From: an uncultured Corynebacterium sp.
GTDB lineage: Bacteria > Actinomycetota > Actinomycetes > Mycobacteriales > Mycobacteriaceae
NCBI RefSeq assembly: GCF_937999985.1
Contig: NZ_CALLDG010000098.1
Coordinates: 1 to 19,791, forward strand
Reading direction: 5' to 3'
DNA: 19,791 bases
Part shown: positions 1 through 6,881 of the stretch, one piece after another
Layout of the letters: the number at the start of each line of letters is the position of its first letter
Numbering within the stretch: the first letter of the stretch is position 1
Program-made: the position numbers and the translations under genes
The notes under the pieces: model-generated
The model's database searches: none
What the model saw: the letters and a program-made list of their open reading frames with translations, nothing else
What the model was told of the DNA's origin: nothing

Positions 1-55
1 CAGACACCTTCGACGTATACCCATCAACAGCATCCTCACGCACCGAATAGGTCGC
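1..55. repeat. Copy 1 of a 55-bp exact direct repeat inside the adhesin gene
   Basis: Positions 1-55 are identical to 325-379. The match encodes the end of a Cna_B unit (YSVREDAVDGYTSKVS). Identity at synonymous sites indicates recent duplication or gene conversion. The first mismatch after it is position 56 (t) against 380 (g). Confidence 0.95.
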
Positions 56-3000
56 TTCCTTGCCATCAACAGACGCCGGCAAACCATCCACCTCAGCAGA
101 CCAATTATTGTCCGCATTCAGCGTAATCGGATCACCATAATCAACCGACTTACCATCAACAGTCTGCACCACATGCACAGTCACCTCCGGCATCGCGGCA
201 GCCGCATCAGCATCCAACACATTGCCATCAGCATCCAGCCACTGCTTGTCTACCGACACACCAGTCGTCAACGGCGTCGGCGGGGTATCCGGCCTATTCG
301 TAACCGTAAACTCCGGCCCCTCACCAGACACCTTCGACGTATACCCATCAACAGCATCCTCACGCACCGAATAGGTCGCGGGCTTTCCGTTAACAAACTG
401 AGGCAGATTCTCGACCTTTGCATGCCAATCATTTCCAGCGCTGAGCTTCAGCGGATCACCATAATCAGTTTGCTTGCCATCAACGGTCTGCACCACATGC
501 ACAGTCACTTCCTGAGGCAGGTCCCCTGTAACATCTTCCCACTTCTTGGTGACTTCCAGGAACGTCGGCTCTGCCTTGTTTACCACTGTGAAAGCATCAC
601 CAAAGGAAGTGTAATCAGTCTTGAACCCTTTAACCTCATCTTCTCTTACTGAATATTGTGCTTCCTTACCGTCGACGTGTGTGGGTAGGTCCCTGACCGT
701 CGCAGACCAGTTATTGTCCGCATTCAGCGTAATCGGATCACCATAATCGGCTTCCTTGCCATTCACGGCCTGCACTACATGAACGGTCACTTCCTCGGGA
801 AGCCGTCCCTTTGCCACCGCTGGATCAATTTCAACTGCGTCCTGGCCGATCCACACCTTCTTCACCTTCAGTTCGGTCGAATCTCGGGTGTTGGTTAGCC
901 GCGCGATGAACTTATCTGCGGTGCGTTCGATAGTGGCGTAGGTCGGAGTGTAGCCCGGCACATCGGACTCCTTGACAGAGTAGGAGACTTCCTTGCCATC
1001 AAGGAATCGCGGGACATCCTTCAACTCCGCTTTCCACTCATTCTGCGCAGTCAGCTCGACCTGCTTATAAGTTTCGGTCTTGCCGTCAACAGTTCGCAGC
1101 ACGTCGACCTTGATACTCTCAGGCAGGTTGTCGTCGCCCTGTCCCTTCCACGATTTCTCAATGCTAAGGTTCGGACGCTTGGCGTTAACCATCAGCTGAG
1201 TTCGTCCAGCGGCACTGCGTAAAGGTTCAGATACAAGGGTCTCGAAGCCGTCAACAGCGAGCTCCTTTACGCTATATGGTGGCTCGCCCTCCTTAACTTC
1301 TGGCAGGTTAGCGAAGGTGTATTTCCATTCCCCCTTTTCGTCTGGCGTTACCTTCACTGGGTCACCTACCTTATGGTCACCATGCATAAGCTGAAGCGAG
1401 ATAGATTCAGGCTTCTCACCGGTATAAGGAGTGTCATCCGCGTTCGCCCAAGCTTTAAGAACCTCGAGATCGGTAACGTCCTCGTCACCATGGCCGAAAA
1501 CCACGCCGCCGTTGGAACCAATACCTCCACCTCGCGGTGCCTTGTTCTTGGAAATGGTCAGTTTGGCCGCTTTCTGTGCCCTATCCTTTACATCGGCGTC
1601 CGCCACAGTCTTCAGGCCACGTTCTTGTAACTTACGGTCCTTAAATATCTCCTCGATCTGCGAGTCTGGGGAATCTGCATTGTAGCGATCCCAACTCTTG
1701 CCACCATCGCGGAAGTACATTGCGTCGCCGCCACCCAGGATTCTGTTGGATAGCCAGAGTTCAAGGGCACTGACCAAACCGTAGTTATCGTGTGCGATAT
1801 CGGCACCATACGACTCCGCGGTGTTGTCGATGACCGCTCCGCCCTCATTCACGTACATCTTGATGGTGCCTGTAGGGCAGACCCACAGGCCACCACCAAT
1901 GGCGGCACTTTGATCCGCACCCGGATGCTTGCGCGTGGCTTCGTTCTCACTAACCAGGGCATTGCTTAGATGAGCGGTGTAGGACTTTGTGGATACGTAA
2001 ACACCGCCACCTTGCTGCCAAGCCTTGTTTTCGGAGATGTTGCCGCCGAGTAGGTGAACTTGGTTACTCACGACGTTCACGCCACCACCCGTGCGGGTAG
2101 CGGTGTTATCGACTACTTCGCCACCTTTCATCACAAAGGCCGCCGGAGAGAGATCGCTCCACTCTTCAGGAGACAAACCTGACGCCTTACCGGTACTAGA
2201 TACCTCGGCATAGCTACCATTAGCGCCGCTCACGTAATCGTCGAACGTACCAACGCCGCCGCCGTTATCCGAATTGTTGGAGGAAATCTTGCCACCGTTC
2301 ATCTCCACGACGGTGTTGCCAAAGGCTAACACGCCGCCACCGGAGAACCCAGAGTCGTTATACGAGATCTCTCCGCCGTTTATCTGGATGAAGTTGCGGT
2401 GGCTGTCCTTGTTCGCTTGAGCTTCAGGCAAATTCCAGGGCCAAGAAAAACCAATGATGCCGCCGGCCCAGCCAGAGTTAAACTTGATCCCTCCGCCGTT
2501 GATATACACACGTGCGCCGGTGTAGGCGCCAATACCACCGGCCTCGCCGTAACCATTGTTCTGATCAGAACCCTTTCCGTGCGAAACCTCACCATCATTC
2601 ATGACAAGAACGGCACCGTCGGAAACGGCGATGTTACCGGCACCGTTCTGTGTCGAACCCGAGTCTTGGGCCCGGTGATTATCACTGACCTTCGCGCCCT
2701 TGTTTAGGGTAATGAGTGCCTTTTGACCAATGCCCGTGATGGCACCAACATGCGCCCCAGACAAGCCACGGGCACCGGTTATTTCCGCTGTGTTCACCAC
2801 GAGCTCACCTTCGACCCGGATGGTGGGGGAAGATGTCTCAGTATTAAACTTGCCCGTTTTGTTGAGGATCTTTACTGTTTGGGAATCAGCACCCCCGCTC
2901 CCCAGGACCAACCGGGCGCCTTCCTCGACCTCGATCATGCTGTCTGTGAAACCATGATCTCGAACGAGCTCAGGTTCCCAGCCGTCCGACATGAACATAA

Positions 3001-3394
3001 TGTCTGCACCACTGGGGATCGTAATGGTCTTGCTGATCTTGGAATAGTTTAAGCTCAGCCCAATCGCTGTCGGTGTTGTACCAGCCTGATCGATGACCGC
3101 CTGAATGGATTCCGCCGTGCACTCACCGAACATGCTCTCGTAGCAATTAAGTCGTTGCCGTTGCTCCAACGGAATGTCGGGTGTCGCCTCAGGCGGTGGC
3201 GGGACTTCTGGCGGCGAAACAAGAGCGGCCGGTGCAGTTGTCCCCTGTGCAGAGGCTGGGGGCACGAGACCGTTATCTGCGATACAAATCATCCCCGCCG
3301 CAGCCAGGACGAGACAGAAAAAGATACTAATTATTTTCAACGCAGCGGAGGATAATCGACGCTGCGGATGTTGAGAGGTCAACAAGGGAACCAT
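1..3394 (-). CDS. Large secreted Cna_B-repeat surface protein (putative adhesin), C-terminus off the left edge
   Basis: An uninterrupted frame of 1131 codons runs off the left edge. Residues 1-49 form a signal peptide: basic QRR, hydrophobic core about 20-38, then PASA before Gln50. Residues about 115-640 are rich in NGG, GGGV and SxN turns (for example MNGGKISSNN), as in right-handed parallel beta-helix adhesins. From about 645 there are five Cna_B-like units of roughly 100 residues. Each has a Lys near a Trp (KAW, KSW, KVW, KKW, KQW), a YSV(K/R)E segment and, in most copies, an Asn near the end (TNT, VTN), the pattern of Lys-Asn isopeptide-bonded stalk domains. A sortase motif and anchor are expected further left but not visible. 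The ATG at 3394 directly abuts GAGGA, which is too close for a ribosome site. TTG at 3385 (codon 4) has a 9-nt spacer and may be the true start. An in-frame TGA at 3400-3398 excludes a longer protein. Host adhesion or pilus-like function is inference. Confidence 0.85.
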   Translation of the reverse strand, partial: MVPLLTSQHPQRRLSSAALKIISIFFCLVLAAAGMICIADNGLVPPASAQGTTAPAALVSPPEVPPPPEATPDIPLEQRQRLNCYESMFGECTAESIQAVIDQAGTTPTAIGLSLNYSKISKTITIPSGADIMFMSDGWEPELVRDHGFTDSMIEVEEGARLVLGSGGADSQTVKILNKTGKFNTETSSPTIRVEGELVVNTAEITGARGLSGAHVGAITGIGQKALITLNKGAKVSDNHRAQDSGSTQNGAGNIAVSDGAVLVMNDGEVSHGKGSDQNNGYGEAGGIGAYTGARVYINGGGIKFNSGWAGGIIGFSWPWNLPEAQANKDSHRNFIQINGGEISYNDSGFSGGGVLAFGNTVVEMNGGKISSNNSDNGGGVGTFDDYVSGANGSYAEVSSTGKASGLSPEEWSDLSPAAFVMKGGEVVDNTATRTGGGVNVVSNQVHLLGGNISENKAWQQGGGVYVSTKSYTAHLSNALVSENEATRKHPGADQSAAIGGGLWVCPTGTIKMYVNEGGAVIDNTAESYGADIAHDNYGLVSALELWLSNRILGGGDAMYFRDGGKSWDRYNADSPDSQIEEIFKDRKLQERGLKTVADADVKDRAQKAAKLTISKNKAPRGGGIGSNGGVVFGHGDEDVTDLEVLKAWANADDTPYTGEKPESISLQLMHGDHKVGDPVKVTPDEKGEWKYTFANLPEVKEGEPPYSVKELAVDGFETLVSEPLRSAAGRTQLMVNAKRPNLSIEKSWKGQGDDNLPESIKVDVLRTVDGKTETYKQVELTAQNEWKAELKDVPRFLDGKEVSYSVKESDVPGYTPTYATIERTADKFIARLTNTRDSTELKVKKVWIGQDAVEIDPAVAKGRLPEEVTVHVVQAVNGKEADYGDPITLNADNNWSATVRDLPTHVDGKEAQYSVREDEVKGFKTDYTSFGDAFTVVNKAEPTFLEVTKKWEDVTGDLPQEVTVHVVQTVDGKQTDYGDPLKLSAGNDWHAKVENLPQFVNGKPATYSVREDAVDGYTSKVSGEGPEFTVTNRPDTPPTPLTTGVSVDKQWLDADGNVLDADAAAAMPEVTVHVVQTVDGKSVDYGDPITLNADNNWSAEVDGLPASVDGKEATYSVREDAVDGYTSKVS
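325..379. repeat. Copy 2 of the 55-bp exact direct repeat inside the adhesin gene
   Basis: Identical to positions 1-55, with a spacing of 324 bp (108 codons), which is one Cna_B unit. A second near-identical pair, 97-143 against 703-749 (one mismatch seen), encodes the DNNWSA segment of another unit, so the repeats look like a mosaic. Confidence 0.95.
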
Positions 3395-3421
3395 TCCTCA
3401 GGACGAAAATGTTGAATAAAG

Positions 3422-3434
3422 GCAGCAATGCTGC
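3422..3434. repeat. Inverted repeat in the adhesin leader
   Basis: GCAGCA-A-TGCTGC is a perfect 6-bp palindrome around one base. It lies between the presumed -10 box and the adhesin start, so it is either an operator or a small hairpin in the 5' untranslated region. Confidence 0.45.
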
Positions 3435-3443
3435 AGCATCTCC

Positions 3444-3449
3444 AGTATA
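3444..3449 (-). promoter_or_regulatory. Possible -10 box for the adhesin gene
   Basis: Read on the minus strand, 3449-3444 is TATACT, five of six matches to TATAAT, about 50 nt upstream of the start codon in an AT-rich stretch. No good -35 is visible, so this is tentative. Confidence 0.35.
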
Positions 3450-3774
3450 TTCCCAAAATAAGGAAAAATAAATATTTTCTTAAGCTAACACCAATAACGG
3501 GTGGTCTTACCGCCACCGCAACGGGGCAAAGTCGGAGCATGTGAAGCAAAATCTAAGAGCTGCACCTTTCCAACCTCACCCGCTACCTCGCCGAGATAAT
3601 AGAATGCCCCCAATCCAGAAATGAGCGATTAGAACATCCAATCTCTCACTTGGGTGACCTGAACAAGTCCCAAGATTCGGTACGCAGGAGCACTTCTCTT
3701 AGACACCTAACCAAAAGGAAAGCTCCCCGAAAGCTAAATGCCATGGAATCGTAAGGGACTGCAATGAGACACAA

Positions 3775-3803
3775 CAAAACCCCAGCTCATTTCTGAACTG
3801 GGG
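3775..3803 (-). terminator. Intrinsic terminator of ssrA
   Basis: On the minus strand a 10-bp stem (CCCCAGTTCA with TGAGCTGGGG, one G-T pair) closes a GAAA tetraloop and is followed by TTTTGTTG. It begins about 13 nt after the tmRNA 3' end, which is the expected place. This is the clearest rho-independent terminator in the window. Confidence 0.92.
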
Positions 3804-3815
3804 TAATGCGTTTAG

Positions 3816-4195
3816 TGGAGCCGCCGGGAATTGAACCCGGGTCCTTTGCGACCTCGCCAGGGCTTCTCCGTGCGCAGTTCGCACGTGACCTCTGCTCGAC
3901 CCTCCAGCGCTCACGAACCAGCCTGGATGATGGGCCCAGTTGCTCGAAAGGTGTCCCGCACGGCCCAAGCAACAAAGCCGTGCGGCAAGTCCCTTAAGTC
4001 GATGCCAGCTACCGGGTCAGGGACATCCCCGGGCTGACAGACACGCGGTCGCTGTAATTAGGCAGCGAGGGCGTAGTCGCGCTGAGTGTTCTCGGCGCTT
4101 ATAAATTCGCAGCGACGCTTAAAATCGGTGGTCGTCTGCCTTCACCGGCACGCTTCCCCTGGCTCAATGCACAAAGTCGAAACCAAGTCGACCCC
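3816..4195 (-). ncRNA. ssrA: Transfer-messenger RNA (tmRNA)
   Basis: tmRNA rescues stalled ribosomes with SmpB: it is charged with alanine, then its own reading frame is translated to tag the nascent chain for proteolysis. The 5' end GGGGUCG pairs completely with CGGCUCC at the 3' end, followed by discriminator A at 3816. The 3' domain has a T-arm with GGTTCAATTCC. CCA is not encoded (ACT follows), so it must be added enzymatically. The tag frame runs 4096-4058 and encodes AENTQRDYALAA then TAA, ending in the ALAA degron and typical of corynebacteria. Length is 380 nt, normal for the family. A clear promoter was not identified; weak candidates lie at about 4220-4262. A strong terminator follows at 3775-3803. 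Confidence 0.95.
4058..4096 (-). other. tmRNA proteolysis-tag reading frame
   Basis: The resume codon GCC at 4096 starts the peptide AENTQRDYALAA, ending with TAA at 4060-4058. The terminal YALAA is the conserved signal read by ClpXP-type proteases. Confidence 0.93.
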
Positions 4196-4243
4196 ATGAT
4201 CCCTGCTGCGGAAACGCTTGTACAACAGGAAATCTAACCTTAC

Positions 4244-4262
4244 ACCCGCGTGTGGCGCGGAT
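4244..4262 (-). terminator. Weak hairpin after the Pro-Trp repeat gene
   Basis: Directly after the stop codon the minus strand folds as ATCCGCG-CCACA-CGCGGGT, about 7 bp with one G-T pair. No T-run follows, so it may only be a partial terminator separating this gene from ssrA. Confidence 0.3.
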
Positions 4263-5258
4263 TCAAGAATCTGTCTGCTCCTCTTGCCACTTCGCCTTGC
4301 GCTCCTTGGACTTCTTGTTGTTTTTCACCGCCATCAGGCCGACCGCAATGCCAATCACCACAGGCACCCATACCTTGCTGTAATCCGCCATGAATTCCAC
4401 CACGCACAGAACCGGCTCCATCCATTCGGGCATGTGCCAGTCCGGCCACGGGATCGATGGCAGGTTGATATCCGGCCACGGAATGGAAGGCAAGTTGATA
4501 TCCGGCCACGGGATCGATGGCAAGCTGATGTCCGGCCAAGGAATATTGATGTCCCAGTCCGGCAGGAAGCTCAATAGCCATGCAATCAACTTGGAAACCA
4601 ACGGCCCCAGCACGATCACTGCCAGCGCCCAACCGCCCTTCCCCAGGCCGGTAATCAGGGGAAAGAACCAGCGCTTGAACGGCGACTCCTCCATCGCCTC
4701 CCAGCGTTTCGCTGCCCGCGAGCCTTCTGGTGGGTCGAAGTTCACCACCCCTTCGTCGTCCTTTACCTTGACCTCGATCATCCAGCTATCCAGGAAGTTC
4801 GACGTCCACCCCAGGTACGGCGCGCTGAGCGTCATCTCACCGCCATATTTTCCAGTCTTTACGGTCGCCTCGGTTTTGCCCAGGTCAATCTTTTGATTCT
4901 CGAGGCTCTTGTACCTTGCGATCGTTACTCCGTCGCGACGCACGAGTAGCTGACGGTTCTTATCGAGGTCGTCTAGTTTGTCTGTTAGCTTCTTGTGGAG
5001 CTTCTCGCTGCCTTCTCTTGTGGACGCCCCCTCGTCCCCCGCGGCATCTTCAGTTACCTCTTCCGCCTCCGGCGCGGCACTGTTTTCCGCGTCAGTTTTC
5101 TTATCGGACGCGGGGAAGTCCGGGTCGATTCTCCGCAGTGCATCCGGCTCGCCGATAAAGAGCTCAAGCAGCCCGAACTCAGGATGCTTTAGAGACCAAT
5201 GCTCGACGTCGTCATTTTTCACACGCCCGAAAGTATCAAAACACAAACCCCCGTTCAA
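4263..5258 (-). CDS. Unrecognised membrane protein with Pro-Trp decapeptide repeats
   Basis: I do not recognise this 331-residue protein. Visible parts: a soluble N-terminus (1-45); an acidic low-complexity linker rich in Glu and Ala (50-85); a Lys-rich, possibly helical stretch (84-105); a beta-rich segment (105-180); a hydrophobic segment (about 197-231); Pro-Trp repeats (234-274) built on the unit IPWPDINLPS; a second hydrophobic segment (about 295-311); and a basic tail from 312. The start is TTG at 5258, chosen because AGGAG lies 7 nt upstream and no ATG fits. It begins 27 nt after the smpB stop on the same strand, so co-transcription with smpB is likely, and ssrA follows. By the positive-inside rule the basic tail is probably cytoplasmic, which would put the repeat loop outside if both segments span the membrane. 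Any role in trans-translation or envelope biology is unproven. Confidence 0.82.
   Translation of the reverse strand: MNGGLCFDTFGRVKNDDVEHWSLKHPEFGLLELFIGEPDALRRIDPDFPASDKKTDAENSAAPEAEEVTEDAAGDEGASTREGSEKLHKKLTDKLDDLDKNRQLLVRRDGVTIARYKSLENQKIDLGKTEATVKTGKYGGEMTLSAPYLGWTSNFLDSWMIEVKVKDDEGVVNFDPPEGSRAAKRWEAMEESPFKRWFFPLITGLGKGGWALAVIVLGPLVSKLIAWLLSFLPDWDINIPWPDISLPSIPWPDINLPSIPWPDINLPSIPWPDWHMPEWMEPVLCVVEFMADYSKVWVPVVIGIAVGLMAVKNNKKSKERKAKWQEEQTDS
4437..4540. repeat. 30-bp tandem repeat coding the Pro-Trp decapeptides
   Basis: A unit of 30 bp, about 3.5 copies, each with a tatccggccacgg-like core, encodes PWPDI(N/S)LPSI. The copies differ at few bases (for example gggatcgatggc against ggaatggaaggc), so copy number may vary between strains. 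Confidence 0.85.
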
Positions 5259-5285
5259 TAGGGGGCTCCTATGCGTTACCGCACC

Positions 5286-5819
5286 CTAGCCCTTGATCCC
5301 CTTGATCCGTCGACCCATCTCGCGAGTAATCTCACGCTCTTCCGTACGGCGTTTGATGTCCTGGCGCTTGTCGTATTCCTGCTTACCGCGTGCCAGTGCC
5401 AGCTCGACCTTCAACTTGCCGGCAACGAAGTACAGCTGCAGCGGAACCAAAGTGTTGTTTCCGTCGCGTACCTTGCCCATCAGCGAGTCGATCTCCCGGC
5501 GGTGCAGCAGCAGCTTGCGGGTTCGGCGGGGACTGTGGTTCGTCCAGTGCCCCATGGAGTACTCCGGAATGTGAAGTCCACGCAGCCAGACCTCGCCTTC
5601 ATCAATGGTGGCGTAGGCGTCAACAAGAGAAGCCTTGCCCTCCCGCAAAGATTTAACTTCCGTACCCACCAGAACCACACCGCACTCATAGGTATCGATG
5701 ATGTGGTAATCGTGGCGTGCCTTGCGGTTGGTGGCAACGACAAACTGACCCTTCTGGGGCTTACCCTTTTTCCCCTTCGATTTCCCCGAATCGGTGGGAG
5801 TGCTCTTTTTTGCTGCCAT
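5286..5819 (-). CDS. smpB: SsrA-binding protein SmpB
   Basis: SmpB binds the tRNA-like part of tmRNA and places it in the empty A site of stalled ribosomes. The 177-residue protein has the family core: NRKARHDYHI, ECGVVLVGTEVKSLREGK, YATIDEGEVWLRGLHIPEY, NRxL-like RRTRKLLLH, TLVPLQLYF and the basic C-terminal tail KQEYDKRQDIKRRTEEREI. The Lys/Gly-rich first 25 residues are extra, as often seen in actinobacteria. I chose ATG at 5819 (MAAKKS); a GTG at 5828 would add three residues, and neither has a good Shine-Dalgarno. TAGTGT at about 9 nt upstream of the ATG could be a -10 box of a leaderless transcript. A terminator-like hairpin separates it from ftsX (85-nt gap), so its expression may be partly independent. 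The Pro-Trp repeat gene follows after 27 nt. Confidence 0.95.
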   Translation of the reverse strand: MAAKKSTPTDSGKSKGKKGKPQKGQFVVATNRKARHDYHIIDTYECGVVLVGTEVKSLREGKASLVDAYATIDEGEVWLRGLHIPEYSMGHWTNHSPRRTRKLLLHRREIDSLMGKVRDGNNTLVPLQLYFVAGKLKVELALARGKQEYDKRQDIKRRTEEREITREMGRRIKGIKG

Positions 5820-5856
5820 GACAGCCACACACTACCACCGGGCGCCCCTTCGAGCG

Positions 5857-5894
5857 AAAAAGCTTAAGCGCGCTAAGCAGCGGAGACTTAGCGC
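5857..5894 (-). terminator. Terminator-like hairpin between ftsX and smpB
   Basis: On the minus strand GCGCTAAG and CTTAGCGC form a perfect 8-bp stem around a 9-nt loop (5894-5870). GCTTAAGC and then five T follow. The 8-nt gap before the T-run makes it imperfect, so partial termination or attenuation is more likely than a full stop. Confidence 0.45.
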
Positions 5895-5904
5895 AGGCGC
5901 AGTG

Positions 5905-6807
5905 CTAGTTCTTCACATACCAGCGCAAGGTGACCTGCGCGGTGATCGCTGCCACGACCACGCCAACCAGCACCACAAACGGCGCGGCCAGCCACAGGTC
6001 GCTGTTCGTTACGCGCGCCACGAGCTGCTGGTCGTACACGGCCTTCAAGGCGCGGTCGACCACCAGGATCTTCGCGGCGAACATGCCACCAACCGCCAGC
6101 ACCGCACCGATCAGGGCGGCCATCATGGCCTCCAGAACGAACGGAGCCTGGGTATACCAGCGCGAGGCGCCGACCATGCGCATAATGCTGATCTCACTGC
6201 GGCGCGAGTACGCGGTGATCTGCACCATGTTCATGATCAGGAAGATCGCTGCGATGGCCTGAACTGCAGCAACGATAAAGGAGGCGTTGCGGATGGAATC
6301 CAGGTTGCGCATCGCGGCCTCTAGGTTGTCGCCCTGGTCCACGATGTTCGTCACCGCCGGGTTGTCGCGCAGCGCGTCGATGGGCGCGGAGTTCTCCGGA
6401 TCGGCCAGGCGCACGTGGAAGGCGGCGGGCAGCGCATCCTTCTCTGTTTGCTCTACAAGCTGCGGATCGGACTCGCCGAATAGCTCCACGAAGCGTTCGT
6501 AGGACTGCTCCTTGTTACGGAAAGTCACGGACTTCACCGCCTCGTCCCCCTCCAGCTGCTGCTTAATCTCGGAGCACTCCGGGGAGGCACACGTTGGGTC
6601 GGAGCTCGAAATTTCGTCGTCGAGCTGCACCATTACCTCGATGCGGTCGAAGTAGATGTCCTTCGTCCGCTCCGTCATCGCACTCAGCAGAAAGCCGGTG
6701 GCCAGCAGCGCCAGGGCGATGGAGGTGGTGATGATCATCGCGATCGTCATCGTCATGTTGCGGCGCAGGCCCGAAAACGCCTCGCGGAACACAAAGTTGG
6801 TCTTCAT
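5905..6807 (-). CDS. ftsX: Cell division ABC transporter permease FtsX
   Basis: FtsX is the membrane half of the FtsEX complex, which in actinobacteria activates peptidoglycan hydrolases of the RipC type at the septum. The 300-residue protein starts MKTNFVFREAFSGLRRN, the family's N-terminal cytoplasmic helix. Transmembrane segments are at about 20-42, 175-197, 226-250 and 272-292, with a large extracytoplasmic loop at 46-174 after the first. The EISIMRMVGAS motif after segment 2 is the coupling region for FtsE. Two cysteines (73 and 78, CASPEC) lie in the outer loop. The start is ATG at 6807 with AGGGA 8 nt upstream, which belongs to the last unit of a tandem repeat. It follows ftsE after an unusually long 74-nt gap. 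Confidence 0.95.
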   Translation of the reverse strand: MKTNFVFREAFSGLRRNMTMTIAMIITTSIALALLATGFLLSAMTERTKDIYFDRIEVMVQLDDEISSSDPTCASPECSEIKQQLEGDEAVKSVTFRNKEQSYERFVELFGESDPQLVEQTEKDALPAAFHVRLADPENSAPIDALRDNPAVTNIVDQGDNLEAAMRNLDSIRNASFIVAAVQAIAAIFLIMNMVQITAYSRRSEISIMRMVGASRWYTQAPFVLEAMMAALIGAVLAVGGMFAAKILVVDRALKAVYDQQLVARVTNSDLWLAAPFVVLVGVVVAAITAQVTLRWYVKN

Positions 6808-6810
6808 TAA

Positions 6811-6880
6811 TGTTTCCCTACTGTTCCCTACTGATCTCTACTGATCCGTACAGTTCCGTACTGTTCCCTTGCAGTTCCGC
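6811..6880. repeat. 10-bp tandem repeat filling the ftsE-ftsX gap
   Basis: About six to seven imperfect units with exact 10-bp period: ctgttcccta, ctgatctcta, ctgatccgta, cagttccgta, ctgttccctt, and a shifted unit at each end. On the mRNA strand the unit reads like TAGGGAACAG, so most copies carry a Shine-Dalgarno-like GGGA or CGGA. The array makes up essentially the whole gap. Confidence 0.9.
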
Positions 6881-6881
6881 T

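Larger units (their letters stand above)
3395..3815. other. 421-nt spacer between ssrA and the adhesin gene
   Basis: No convincing gene lies here. It contains the ssrA terminator (3775-3803), an AT-rich segment at about 3444-3495 with a possible adhesin promoter, and a short hairpin at 3422-3434. Nothing recognisable is seen in 3500-3770, and no tRNA, IS end or copy of the ssrA 3' end was found. Confidence 0.7.

Noticed and set aside
1..750. CRISPR-like array
   Set aside because: The direct repeats are inside an open frame, spaced at one Cna_B unit (about 324 bp), and encode protein repeats; there are no short uniform spacers.
173..3355. Plus-strand small proteins opposite the adhesin gene
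   Set aside because: They are shadows of a single 1131-codon minus-strand frame that has a signal peptide and repeated domains.
3817..3850. Separate tRNA gene
   Set aside because: The T-arm-like sequence is the 3' tRNA-like domain of tmRNA; no anticodon arm is adjacent and the acceptor pairs with 4189-4195.
3699..4037. Small reading frames on both strands over the tmRNA
   Set aside because: They overlap a structured RNA gene with a verified acceptor stem and tag, and have no ribosome sites.
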